A stretch of 64,000 nucleotides of DNA from Tanypteryx hageni (GCA_028673005.1 CM054116.1:135647681-135711680), one strand, 5' to 3'; positions 43,696 through 54,160 are shown, counted from the first letter of the stretch. The notes: generated by a model from the letters alone, not told the origin. A program made the numbers and translations.

Positions 43696-46140
43696 ATGTC
43701 TTTACATAAAGAGACACCAGTTTTTACATTATCGACTAAGGATCTCAACCGTTTTCACAATTTACATACTAGAATTAATAACATAGCAGCAGACATTAAA
43801 TTTTTGAAACTATGTAGAGAACACAAAGTTATACCCAACTTTATGAACATTTTTCTAAACTGAGAAAAGATCATATCACATCCACAGTAAAACAAATAGC
43901 CATCAACAAATGGTTTCAATTAGAAATTAGGAACCTATATGCTAAAAGGAGCTCTCTAGAAATTTCGGCCTATGAACTACACTTAAAAATTACAAAAAAT
44001 TTACATCCTGTTAAATTTGAATTATGGAACCATTTTGAACATAATATGCATGAAACCAACACTCATAAGTTTCATATTAAATCCATAACTTTAGATAAAA
44101 AATTAAAGTTTCTTAAGAAACAAGGGGATATAACTATTGACAACATACCCAAAAAAACAAATCAACCCAGTATTACTTCACATACTTCTGATTTCACTGA
44201 AAACTTGTCCAATCTACCTTTTTCTCAGGATGAATTGTCTCTTTTAGATAGGGGTTTGAAATTTGCTTTCCCACCAAGGAATCCACCTATAGATAATTTA
44301 ATCACAGACATTGAAAAATCCATTGAATTTTTCGATGAAAACTCCAAAAATTATATCCGACAAGCTTGTTCAATACAAATCCAACACAACTTGAACAAAT
44401 TAAATAAGTTTTATCCCAAAAACTATTCCAAAACCATGAAACAACTCAGAGATAAAGATTGTTTTTACATTAAGGCTGACAAGGGCCATAAAATAGTGAT
44501 CATGGATAAGACACAATACTTTGACAACGTCCAAATTATGTTGAACAATGGACCTTACATTAAACTCAAGAAGAACCCATTAAATTCCATGATTCAAAAA
44601 ACCAAAGACATCATTAAAGGATGTAAAACCATCATTGATAATAAATTAAGCTACAAGTTAAAAATTTCAAACCCAAACATACCTAAATTGTTCTGCCTCC
44701 CCAAAATACATAAAGATGACAAAGCCATGAGACCGATTGCATCAGGAATAAATAGCCCAACCTATAACTTGGCCAAATGGCTTAATAGTGAATTTAAACA
44801 GATGTCCTTCCCCGACAAACACTCTGTTAAAAATACCTATGACGTGATAAGTAAACTAAAAGACATGACATTAAAAGAGTCTGAGATTTTGGTCTCCTTT
44901 GACGTCAAAAGCCTCTTTCCAAGTGTACCTCTGGAAGAAACATCCCAAATTTTAAAATCATTGTTACTAAAACAAAATTTTTCTGATGAAATTGTTCTCG
45001 AATATTTACAACTTACTAATTTATGCATGTCACAGAACGTTTTTTTATTAAAAATGAAATTTACAAACAAACACAAGGCACTTCTATGGGAAACCCTCTA
45101 TCTCCTTTTTTAGCCAACATTTTCATGTCCTCTTTTGAAAACGATTGCAAAGAAAAATTTCATTACTTTCCAGATATATGGTTGAGGTACGTGGATGACA
45201 TATTCACAATCTTTGATTTAAAGAAACAAAATGTAGATGAATTTGTTAATCAGTTAAACAACATATATCCTTCAATCAAGTTCTCTTATGAACTTCAAGA
45301 AAACAACACCTTGCCATTTTTGGACTTGATTATCATAAATTATAGACAACACATTGAGTTTGACATTTTTAGAAAACCTACGCATACTGATAACTTTATT
45401 CCTAACAACTCCTTTCACCCTATGAACCAAAAAACAGCTGTTTCAATTTTTAACACACAGATTATGTAACATCCCCCTCAATAAAATCAGATATGCAAAG
45501 GAACTTAAACACATAAAACAAATTGCCGCTAAACTTGGATACGATAATAATTTAATTAATAAATTTGTGAGAGAAATAACTTTAATAAAACCTTGTCCAA
45601 TGCCACTTCCCTCAAATTAGACGACAAAAAAGATGACAAATATGTAAAATTGCCTTATTTTCCACCATTAAACAGAGGCTTGAACAAAATTTTTAAACAT
45701 AAGAATTATACCATAATATATACAAATTCTTATAATTTGAAAATTTACTGGGCAGTACAAAAGACAGAACAGAATCTTTAAACAAGTCCGGTATTTATAA
45801 AATACAATGCTCACACTGCGTCAAAAAGTACATAGGACAAACAAGAAGGAAACTAATAACACGCTTCAAGGAACACATGGCTCACTATAAATATAATCGT
45901 TTTGAAAAATCAAGCGTTGCCAACCACATCTTTGAAACAGGTCATAGTATACGATTTAACATTGATAACTTCAGCCAATAACTCACTAAACTCGTTAGAA
46001 AACCTCCACATTTACAAAAACCGCGATACACTTATGAGCACGGACACAGATTTCAACAAGACCCTATACAAATTGACAGATTTAAACGACACACACGCCG
46101 AAAAATCTTTCCGCGTTTCACTTGTTTCTCGGTCGTCTTC
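43696..46140 (+). pseudogene. Penelope-like reverse transcriptase with GIY-YIG endonuclease
   Basis: The likely start is ATG 43,696 (MSLHKETPVF). Frame changes are needed near 43,855, 45,045 (in a run of seven T), 45,465, about 45,590 and about 45,755. The reverse transcriptase shows FYIKADKGHKIVIMD (about 44,462), IPKLFCLPKIHK and MRPIASG (about 44,680-44,740), motif A LVSFDVKSLFPSVP (about 44,890), motif B GTSMGNPLSPFLANIF (about 45,080) and motif C YVDD (about 45,190), then LPFLDL and FRKPTHTDNF. The endonuclease follows: GIYKIQCSHCVKKYIGQT (45,790-45,843) then RFKEH and HIFETGH. Two cysteines between GIY and YIG plus downstream histidines fit the zinc-finger GIY-YIG type of the Penelope/Poseidon groups. 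An intact copy would nick target DNA and reverse-transcribe its RNA; this one cannot. Confidence 0.88.
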
Positions 46141-46199
46141 TTGATACTTTCCGTTTCAAACCTGGCAGTTGGCTCCCAGTCACTGGTGAAACAGGTTCT

Positions 46200-46240
46200 A
46201 CCCCTGACGATGCCCACCTTGTGGGCGAAATGCATTGGGT
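46200..46240 (+). ncRNA. Hammerhead-ribozyme-like motif (Penelope family 1)
   Basis: The order is ACCC, CTGACGA, one extra T, the perfect hairpin GCCCAC-CTT-GTGGGC, GAA, the palindrome ATGCAT, T, and GGGT. ACCC/GGGT pair as stem I, the 6-bp hairpin is stem II, and ATGCAT is self-complementary and could form stem III between two molecules. The predicted cleavage point is after T 46,236. The layout, including the extra base after the CTGANGA box, is the same as in family 2 at 33,644 and 47,562, although the paired bases differ. That is covariation supporting a real RNA fold. Confidence 0.72.
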
Positions 46241-46284
46241 TTGCAGCCCTCTAGTTGTTTTGGCTAAAGGAGTATTCTACTTTT
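46213..46284 (+). repeat. Penelope-like 72-bp inverted terminal repeat, right
   Basis: Perfect inverse partner of 43,458-43,529, containing stem II, the GAAA box and the palindromic stem III of the hammerhead-like motif. Confidence 0.92.
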
Positions 46285-46319
46285 GTTAGTTTTGGCCAAA
46301 GTTATTGAGCTACTATCAA

Positions 46320-46332
46320 TTAATATGCGAAT
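46320..46332 (+). repeat. Target site duplication, right (Penelope-like)
   Basis: TTAATATGCGAAT, identical to 43,445-43,457. Confidence 0.88.
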
Positions 46333-47418
46333 GATTAATATTCTATATTCAAATGTACTCCTTGTAAATAACACAACGGATTTCTCTCTCCTCTCTCTCG
46401 TACTAATTGTAAGAGCATTCAAAGCACGCTTTCACCCATAAGGATTGAAATAACAATAGGATTTCGAGGTTTAACAATGTAATTGGTTGACATGGCCACA
46501 TCCCGTTAAAATGGCAAGATTTCCCCAAAATATGTGAATTAAACGTTTAACATGAGGAATTTTGAGCTGTAGGTGGAAAGATATGAACAGAACAAAACAC
46601 TTCATAGTTCTTTCTTTACAATGGGCTAGATCTGAAGATCATTGGTTAATTCTTTCTAATTTAGATCTCAAAAAGAATAAAAGCCTGCAAGTCAAAAAGT
46701 CGATGTTTACGTGTTATCATATGGTAAATGGAAATGCCTGCCTTGGAGTCGAACCTAGGACTTTTTCGAGTATTCTTTACGTCATCATCTTATAATATGT
46801 GATTCAATCATTTCTGCCAAATATCAAAAATGAATCTCGTTCTATTATCGAGTCATTCGCATTTTTACAGCGTGACAGAGGGAGCCACAAATGGACAAAG
46901 TGACCAAGGGACAAAAGGACAGAAGTAGCCTATTATTATTGTTAGTTTGCCACTTCCCATTGAAGGGCATTGTCCTGGTTGCTATGGTAGCTGAAGTTCT
47001 TTACTGTTGAGCATCAGTTTTCTTCCGATGAAAAACATATTTCTTCGTCAATTCGGCACAGATTGCAATGAAATCTTCAAAAATAAGAAACCTCATTCTT
47101 TTAGCTATAAAATTATTTTCATTTTGAGCTACTATCTGAATTATAAATAATTTAAAAATGCAAATTTGTGAAACTCCGCACAGATTTCCATAATTTCTTA
47201 TGGAATAACGAAATGGAATATTGGGGGTCAAACATACCCCACTAAAAATTAAAAAAATAGAATTTTAGATTTTTCTAGGGGATTGTATCTAATAACCTAC
47301 CATACCGCCAAATTTCAGGTCCGTGGCATATCTAGAAGTATCTTAAGTTTTATATAATATATATATATATATATCCTTCGTCAAAAGCAGCTATTATTTA
47401 TATATACATACATATACA
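46333..47418. repeat. AT-rich flank with dispersed repeat, copy 2
   Basis: From about 46,540 to 47,375 this resembles 47,960-48,680: both have a TTGGAGTCGAACC-like or GAAGTTGAACCG block, a CACAGATTT..AATTTCTTATGG or GTACAGATTT..TTTTCTAATGG block, then CCAAATTTCAG, TAGAAGTA and CTTAAGTTTTATAT, ending in (TA)n. No gene was seen. Confidence 0.55.
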
Positions 47419-47734
47419 TATATGGATGTCAACAAGGTGTTGGGATGAGAAAACCCAGTGAACACTCACCAATCAGACGACTTCAGGTTGGCAAGGCCCC
47501 GGGGATATCGAAGCGACACACGTAAAAGAACACTAAAACACAGAAACATCACAAACGTGATGTAGCTGATGAAGGAATAATTCCGAAAGCTTCTACGTTT
47601 GTGATGTTTCTGTGTTTTAGTGTTCTTTTACGTGTGTCGCTTCGACATCCCCGGGGCCTCGCCAACCTGAAGTCGTCTGATTGGTGAGTGTTCACTGGGT
47701 TTCCTCATCCCAACACCTTGTTGACATCCATATA
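47419..47734. mobile_element. Palindromic mini-Penelope (paired terminal repeats, family 2)
   Basis: The left arm (47,419-47,558) and right arm (47,595-47,734) are about 140 bp each and match in inverse orientation with only a few differences. The 36-bp centre is the hammerhead-like core. The right arm and the exit sequence (to 47,768) equal the end of the Penelope-like fragment at 33,642-33,846. The structure is two terminal repeats joined head to head with all coding sequence lost. It is followed by (TA)n like the other copy. Confidence 0.85.
47562..47596 (+). ncRNA. Hammerhead-ribozyme-like motif at palindrome centre
   Basis: Identical to the motif at 33,644-33,678: GTAG, CTGATGA, A, GGAATAATTCC, GAA, AGCT, T, CTAC. 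It occupies the loop of a 140-bp inverted repeat, so a transcript of the whole locus would present the ribozyme-like core on top of a very long hairpin. Confidence 0.65.
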
Positions 47735-47767
47735 TCCATTTTACCTTTCCTTTTCCGTAAGCTGTTA

Positions 47768-47783
47768 CATATATATATATATA
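47768..47783. repeat. (TA)n microsatellite
   Basis: A short TA tract between the Penelope-like end and the Helitron-like end at 47,784. Confidence 0.9.
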
Positions 47784-47959
47784 CTAGTAGAATGTGCTTG
47801 CATCCTGCAAGCATTTCATCTCACATTTAAAAAACATTAATTATAAAATTTTGAGATAGTTGCAATGGTCACATCACTATTTTTCATAATTCTCTAATGT
47901 TTCTTTTTTTTAATTTTGAAGTAGTTTTCATTTTTGTAACATATCGGGAAGTTGGCTAA

Positions 47960-48635
47960 ATTAATTCTTCTTACGGAAAAAGAACTCAACTTCCGGAGCG
48001 CCTGAAGTTGAACCGATGAAACCTACATAAGATGTCTCATATTATCTAAAGGCCTACTCATGACTTCTACAAACCCTAAAAATTCAGCGCAATATTCCTC
48101 TTAGTATTGTCTGCGCACCCAAATATTTATTTCCTTTGCTTTTAAATGTCACGATCTGGGAGAAACGTCATGACACTAAGCTACTTTTCAGTTCGTGGTA
48201 CTAAGCTCTCGTTCAGTTTTATTAACACGTAAAATAAATTCACGAAAAAAGCATTGTCTCGTAGTCATGACAGAAATATTGGGCCATTATTTTGAATTGT
48301 ATAAAATCCCGTTTTTATGTAGTATAAATCGAATAATTGGTCTAATTTGTGTTCTACTCTCAGGAGAAATAATCTTCGTTATTTTTTCCATCATATAATT
48401 TAGATCCAGAGTTTGTATCTTAATTAAAAGCAATTTAAAAATGCAATTATAAAAAGGCTTGTACAGATTTTAATGGTTTTCTAATGGGTCTTGAAAATGG
48501 ACGTTTTTGGGTGTAAAAGGGAGGGAGAAATTTTGGAATTTTCGATTTTTTCTGATGGTTTTGGCCCAGCACCAAGGTTACCTCCAAATTTCAGCTCTGT
48601 GGAATATTTAGAAGTACCTTAAGTTTTATATCATA

Positions 48636-48680
<45 letters not shown>
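47960..48680. repeat. AT-rich dispersed repeat, copy 3, with (TA)n
   Basis: Similar to 46,540-47,375 (see blocks listed there), ending in a (TA)n tract at about 48,643-48,680. No coding sequence is supported; the 67-codon frame at 48,195-48,398 has no motif. Confidence 0.55.
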
Positions 48681-48684
<4 letters not shown>

Positions 48685-49139
48685 GCTTATTATAGATTAT
48701 AGATTAAAAATCCCCAAACTTTGGAATTTAAAGAATTTTATACTTTCTCCATTATGGGGTACCAATGATACAAATTTCTGACAAATATTAAAGTTGCACC
48801 ACTTCTAAAAGGGAAATAATATTTTTCTAATTCTTTAAAATTTAAACATTTTTAACGACCGCCGCATTATGCTTAGGGAGAGAATCAAATATTTATTTGT
48901 GCAAATGCACCACTCTGTACATAACTTGAAAATTTTAGCTTCCTAGCTCATCCCGTAGTACCAAAACCGTTATCTATTTGTTTAAATTTAAGAATTTTTA
49001 TCATCAAAACAAATCAAAATATCTAAACTTGTGTAATTGTTATTTCGTTTTTTTACAAATACTACCTAAAAAAAATTTCAGCTTCGTAGCACATTCCGAA
49101 ATACATAAACTTTGAAAATATGAGAATAGTTCTATAAAC

Positions 49140-49450
49140 CTGCAAAATTCAGCTTCCTAAACTTATTAGATTGGTCTACACACTGGATTACGTTTTCCCA
49201 TGCTAACATATGGGAGATATTCCGGGGTCTCTAGAGTCGAACCCAACACACTGTATGCAAAAGTGACAATTATTCGTAATAGATATATCGGCCATCTAAC
49301 AACACTGAAAATTACATTTTTCTAGCTTACCGGCAAGTGCCCATAATTAATTTACAAAAATGGCACAATGCTTTTCTTATGGGAAAAAATGCAACTTTCG
49401 AAATTTCTGGAGTCGAACTCATGTCACTAATGTAAGAAGTCTCATTTTAT
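49140..49450. repeat. AT-rich dispersed repeat, copy 4
   Basis: Matches 41,900-42,190 over most of its length (shared TTTCCCATG, TATGGGAGAT, AATTTACAAAAATGGC, GCTTTTCTTATGGGAAAAAA). A hairpin pair, GGACATTAGTATC and GATACTAATGTTTAGCC, follows at 49,513-49,611. Confidence 0.6.
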
Positions 49451-50360
49451 CTGAAAGTTTCTCCATCATACCTACACAAACTAAAACGTTCAGCTCTCTA
49501 GCTCTTGTAGTTTGGGCTGGACATTAGTATCTTCCTGTTATATGTATGTTATCATTATATATCGACGTTTCTTACAGAGGAGGAGGATGTAGGATGATAC
49601 TAATGTTTAGCCACTTCCAGATGAGCTGTAGAATCGAAATTTTTTTCTTAGGTAGGATTCTTTGCAAAACCGACTAGAAAGAACGAAAACTTGAAAAAGT
49701 GCAACAATGCGGCCGCTAAAAATTTGCAATTGTTTTAACAAATTTTCCAGGTTTATGTATTTCCGAATGTGCTACGAAGCTGAAATTTTTTTGGGAGGTA
49801 GGAAATGTAAAAAACCGAAATAGGGATTATAGAAATTTTGAAATTTTAATTTGTTTGGCAGTTAAAAATTCTTAAATTTTAAACAAACAGGTAAATGTTT
49901 AGATACTACCGGCCAAGATAGGAAGCTGAAATTTTTAAATTATTTAGAAATTAATCTATAAAAACGAATACATTTTTCAGGATATCCATAAAATTGTTAT
50001 TGCGGCCGTTAAAAATTAATTAATTTTAAACAATTACGTAAATGTTATTTCACTTCTAAATGTGCTACAAATTTAAAATTTTGGCGGAAATGTGTGGCAT
50101 TATTAACCCAATGTGGAACATTTATATTATTCCTAAAATTTAAAAAAATGGTGGTTGTTTTACTCCATTATTTTTCCATAAGGAAAAAACGAAAATTGGT
50201 CCCGAAGATAAATCTTATGAATTAATGAAATATTTCCCATGATGAAATATCTGTCTGAAAAATGAATTTTTTTAAAGGTGAGATGAAATGCTTGCAGTAT
50301 GCAAGCACCTTCTACTAGTATGTTATATCCCTCTCTGTAAGAAAAGTCTATATATAATGA

Positions 50361-50905
50361 CTAGTAGAAGGTACTTGCATACTGCAGGCATTTCATCTCA
50401 CCTTAAAAAATATTTATTATTCAAGGAGATATTTCATCATGAGAAATATTTCTTTAATTCTAAAAATTTCTCCTCTGGGCGGGTTTTTGTTTTTTCATGA
50501 TGGAACAATAATGTAGTAAAACAATCACTAATTTTTGGAATTTTAAGAATATTTTACTTTTCCTACATTAAGCTAATAATACCACAATTTCATTAATACA
50601 TTGAGATGTTTATCCATTTTTATGGAATTATCTCTAAATATCTTAATAATTTCAGCTTCCTATCCTGCACCGTAGTATCTAATCATTTACCTTTTGGTTT
50701 AAACATTAAGAATTTTTATCTGCCAAACAAATTAAAATATCAAAATTTGTATAATCCCTATTTCGTTTTTTTACAAATTCTCCCTATAAAAAAATGAAAA
50801 TGAAAATTTGTTTAAACAATTGCAAATTTTTAGCGGCCATATTGTTGCAATTTTTCAATATTTTCGTTTTTTCTAGTCGGTTTTGCACAAAAATTGGGTT
50901 TTCTT
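50361..50905 (-). mobile_element. Helitron-like non-autonomous element
   Basis: The best single copy. On the plus strand it starts CTAGTAGAAGGTACTTGCAT with the subterminal hairpin TACTTGCATACTGCAGGCA, preceded by A, and runs about 545 bp to TTTTTCTAGTCGGTTTTGCA. The body matches 27,319-27,905 and the inverse of 49,620-50,318. There is no coding capacity. By Helitron convention CTAG marks the 3' end, so the element lies on the minus strand. The 5' end is placed only by where similarity stops. Confidence 0.5.
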
Positions 50906-51190
50906 TGATGTTCTGTAGGACGTCCGTTGGGGCTGGTTGATACTAGCTTGGCTAGCCCGGCCCCAACTAAGAAAAACACCCGCTTTCAGAAACAGGAAGG
51001 ATTATCTGCTAAGGTAGTTCAGTGGTAGAATATCCGCCCGGCAAGTGGAAGACCCGGGTTAGATTCCCGGTCAAAGCAGAATTTTTTTTTTCTGTTTCAA
51101 AGTTATTCTCAAAATTACAGCTTATGCCATTCTGCATAGTTTCCTATTATTCCATCAATTTCTAACTTATTTGAGGCTATATAAGCAAAA
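50906..51190 (+). mobile_element. tRNA-Gly-derived SINE, copy 1
   Basis: The block GACGTCCGTTGGGGC, TTGATACTAGCTTGGCTAG, CAGAAAC, a tRNA-like core (51,008-51,078), then TTCAAAGTTATTC and ACAGCTTATGCC is shared in order with the element at 53,832-54,354. The leading block resembles a non-tRNA module and the core supplies A and B boxes for RNA polymerase III. A run of ten T follows the core. The copy seems 3'-truncated compared with the other. Confidence 0.7.
51008..51078 (+). tRNA. tRNA-Gly-like core (probably SINE-embedded pseudogene)
   Basis: The sequence has a 4-bp D stem (GTTC/GAAT), anticodon stem TCCGC/GTGGA with loop CCGGCAA, and T arm CCGGG-TTAGATT-CCCGG as in tRNA-Gly. The anticodon position reads GGC, not the GCC expected for Gly, and position 33 is C instead of the near-universal U. 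The acceptor stem pairs at only 5 of 7 positions. It is therefore more likely a SINE promoter than a working tRNA. T10 after it would terminate polymerase III. Confidence 0.5.
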
Positions 51191-51770
51191 CAAAAAACTG
51201 TGTACAGCAATTTTAAATATGATATACATTTACTATATATAAAAGCATGGGATTGGCAAATTAGGTGTTATTGCGAGTTGCCTTGTAATTAAAATATCTC
51301 ACCATTTAAAACATGAAAAATCGTCATTATTAGAATACCAAATTATTTTTTGTGCTAAATAGTGCAAAATCCAGATTCTTTTGAAAATAAAAATGAGCTT
51401 CCATCCATGTGTTCATGTGTTTAAATGTTGAGTTCATATCTTGTTTATAACCTTATTTAAAACACACTTAAAATATACGGCAATCGCTCCAACAATAATC
51501 AAATGGAAAATAAGGTTCCTTGAATCCTGGACTGTTTTTTGTGTTAGGTATGTGGTATTTCTTAGTCTCTCTAGCATCTTGTGTGCAGTTATCTACATCT
51601 ACATGATACCTTCAAGTCACCTTTTTGGTGGATGGCAGGGGGTGCAGTGCACCAAGGGTCCATAATTTTTTTACGTTATGTTTTCCTATTATGTTCTCTA
51701 ATCGTCCTAGGGAAAGCGATTCTGTATATCGCACTTTTATACAGTCGATCTCGCAAATCTTATCATTTTT
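51191..51770. other. AT-rich spacer; possible LINE tail at 51,585-51,660
   Basis: No gene was seen. TCTACATCTACATGATACC followed by a GTGGATGGCAGGGGGTGCA block resembles a widely dispersed insect repeat linked to non-LTR elements, and it lies downstream of the minus-strand reverse transcriptase piece at 51,771-52,075, so both may be one element. Confidence 0.35.
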
Positions 51771-52075
51771 GTCCTGCTTTCTTTTGGTTGATCTCTAACT
51801 GCCATTCCTTACATCATGCAGAAATAGCTTCTAGATCATTTTGGAGATACTGATGGTCTTCCGGATTGCTTATTTCTCTATAAATGATAGTGTCGTCTTC
51901 GAAAAGCCTAATTTTACTTCGGACTACTGAGCTGATATCGTTTATATAAATTAGAAATAATCACGAACCAATTAAACTGCCCTGCGGAACGCCAGAGACA
52001 ACCTCCACTAAGTTCGAGGATTTACCATCTATAACAACCTTCTGCTTCCTATGATTTAAATTATAAATCCAATCG
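51771..52075 (-). pseudogene. Non-LTR reverse transcriptase fragment (CR1/Jockey type)
   Basis: One minus-strand frame reads through about 100 codons with two stops: DWIYNLNHRKQKVVIDGKSS, then VVSGVPQGSLIGS (motif B), stop, LFLIYINDISSVV, IRLFEDDTIIYR (motif C, F-E-D-D where xADD is normal), LQNDLEAISA, stop, CKEWQLEINQKKAG. The order and spacing match the palm domain of CR1- or Jockey-like LINEs. The Ala-to-Glu change and stops show it is dead. It is not the missing part of the Jockey copy at 28 kb. Confidence 0.85.
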
Positions 52076-53641
52076 GAAGTGCTAATTAAAAGGATTACTT
52101 ATTAAATAAGGACTGTTATTTTAAACATTCTTTTTTATATGTATCCCACCTCATCAGTTAGAAAGCGCGTTTTAAATTACCGTAGGCCACACCTAATCGT
52201 TGTACTATTCTGTTTTCACTTTCTTTCATCGATATGTTTTGTTGTATCGGTTTTATTTATATATTCTATATATTTTCAGCATGTATGTGACATACAATTA
52301 TTCCAGCATGTTAATCCTATAATGGAAACAGGTGTATCCTCACGCCATTGCAGGTACTTGGAACCTTTTAGCAAGGATCATTCAGACATATCAATAATAT
52401 ATTCTGGCCCCTTCAAGTTCTTAGTATCTTTTCTCTTGTAATGGACAAGCATAGTCTTCTTTAAGGAGGCATACTGAATCCAAATTTCAATATTTACATT
52501 AATATCTGAGCTTTATCGGCTATAGGAAGGACTGACAGCTGAAATATTATATAAAAAAATACATTTTACTTGGATCTATACGACATTTAATATTTACGCA
52601 ATTTATGCAGTAATACTCCGATATATGCTTCGCATGTTTTCCTGGAAAAGGCGTGCATACTGAATTTTGCGTATATCGGGGACTAAAATACGTATATTGC
52701 AAAGAGATAGATATTTTTGTCACGTAATTTACAACTTTTATTATTATATATTTAAGGGATATTATGAGTTCGATAGAATTATATTGTAGTAACAATGAAC
52801 TGATCAATTATGTTTTTGGTGCCATATTGTAAACATTTCATTTTTAAATCACTATAAATATATAGATAACTAGCGGAAACGCCCGGCTTCGCTCGGAAAA
52901 GAGTTTTCTTTTAAGTAGAAGAAAATTTTTATTATCTGTTACTTTTATTGATATATCACTTTGAATGTCATATTACAATAAAAATATTACAATCAATTTT
53001 GAAATTTACTTTTGCCTTTTGGTACTCCAAGTTTTGAATGCATTGTATTGTAAAGCTTTACCATTAATATAATTATGCATTAACGTCTTACTTAATATTC
53101 ACATGGATAGATGCACCAAAGCCTTTAAAGCAGCAATAAAATTATGTGGATTATGTCAATACTATTAACCAAAACGTAAACAATAAACAACACCTTGGTT
53201 ACCGAACAAACGTAAGTAGATGTATCGATTTATGTTGCGAGAAATCCTTCCTTAAAAATCATTTAACTCACTTTAAAAGAATTCCTAGATTGTATTTAGG
53301 CATGAATCCATTTGTACCCTTTATCTTGGCGTTGGTTATTCTTCCTCTACGGCACGCGATGGTGTGGATTTCGTTGCATTAATCTTTACGTAGCTATCTC
53401 CCTTTGAAGAGGACAACAATTAAGAAATTTAGCTTTGCTGCCGCCTGAAAAATGATCATCTAAACCGATAAATTTTGTGCTTAAAGAAACATCTAGAGCG
53501 ATTTGCCATGAAAAACGACAAAACATGAACATAATTAAAATATTCAGTCTTTTGTGGGTAAAATAAGCGATTTGCCGTGATCATAAGTTAATATTTAGGT
53601 ATATTTATATCCACATCAGTGAAGGGCTGCATGGCATTTTG
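52076..53641. other. AT-rich interval without supported gene
   Basis: The interval is mostly AT-rich. A short GC-rich phrase, AACTAGCGGAAACGCCCGG followed by CTTCGCTCGG (52,870-52,898), resembles the common 3' tail of RTE-type LINEs but is too short to assign. Small frames have no motifs. Confidence 0.4.
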
Positions 53642-53854
53642 GGAGATCTAGGAAAATTCATCGCCAGCAATTCAACGCCACGGAAAATTCGTCGCCATGG
53701 GAAATTTATCGCCTTGTATGGATCATGTTGTTAATAAAGGCTGTATTAAAAATACGTGTGCAGACTCTACGCCGACAGAAGAATAAAAGGACAAATAATC
53801 CAACTATAGCTGTTTTAATAAATACGATAATAATTTTGAAACGAGAATAAGTTT

Positions 53855-53924
53855 GCTATGACCTGGAATCGAACCCGGGCCTTTCACTTGACGGGCGGAT
53901 ATTATACCACTGAACTATCGTAGC
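53855..53924 (-). tRNA. tRNA-like core (anticodon position GTC), SINE-embedded
   Basis: On the minus strand the acceptor stem GCTACGA/TCATAGC pairs at 6 of 7, the anticodon stem is TCCGC/GTGAA (imperfect), loop CCGTCAA, and the T arm GGTTCGATTCC has an intact B box. The anticodon position would read GTC (Asp) but the body is tRNA-Gly-like, position 33 is C and the D stem has a mismatch, so it is a SINE promoter rather than a decoding tRNA. Confidence 0.5.
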
Positions 53925-54160
53925 AGATCAATTTTCTCGTTTCTGAACGCGGATGTATTCTTGGTTGGGACGGAACTAGCCAAGCTAGTATCAAACTGCC
54001 CCAACGGATGTCCTCGAAGAGAAACACCGAAGAAAACTCCTTCCTCTCAAATGGTGAGATTGCCAAGCAAGAAATTAATGGAATAAAGCGATCCGATGAT
54101 CCTATGCAGACAGGCATAAGCTGTAAATTTGGGAATAATTTTGAAATGAGAAAGAAGTCT

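Larger units (their letters stand above)
43458..46319 (+). mobile_element. Complete Penelope-like retroelement (family 1)
   Basis: A 2,862-bp element is bounded by a perfect 13-bp target duplication. Its left end (43,458-43,529) is a perfect 72-bp inverted copy of 46,213-46,284, so the element starts with an inverted piece of its own 3' region, a known Penelope-like arrangement. A further 35 bp (46,285-46,319) complete the 3' end. The coding strand is plus. The combination of perfect end features with a frameshifted coding region suggests insertion from an already defective template, or damage limited to short indels. Confidence 0.88.
47784..50318. mobile_element. Paired Helitron-like ends enclosing dispersed repeats
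   Basis: The left end (CTAGTAGAATGTGCTTGCAT, 47,784-47,803) and the right end (ATGCAAGCACCTTCTACTAG, 50,299-50,318) are inverse copies. Each has CTAG at the tip, then 7-8 bases, then a 19-bp hairpin TGCTTGC..GCAAGCA. A precedes CTAG on the left and T follows it on the right, matching Helitron A/T insertion with a 3' hairpin and a CTRR end. Two inverse 3' ends suggest two copies inserted tail to tail around other repeats. The alternative is one 2.5-kb TIR transposon with TA duplications. Inside, 48,690-49,130 and 49,620-50,318 (inverse) share the TTTAACGGCCGC-type body. Confidence 0.5.

Noticed and set aside
51008..51078. A functional tRNA-Gly gene
   Set aside because: Anticodon position reads GGC, position 33 is C, the acceptor stem has two mismatches and the locus is part of a repeated module.
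52870..52900. RTE-type LINE 3' tail (AACTAGCGGAAACGCCCGG then CTTCGCTCGG)
   Set aside because: The similarity is short and from memory; no coding piece or target duplication supports it.
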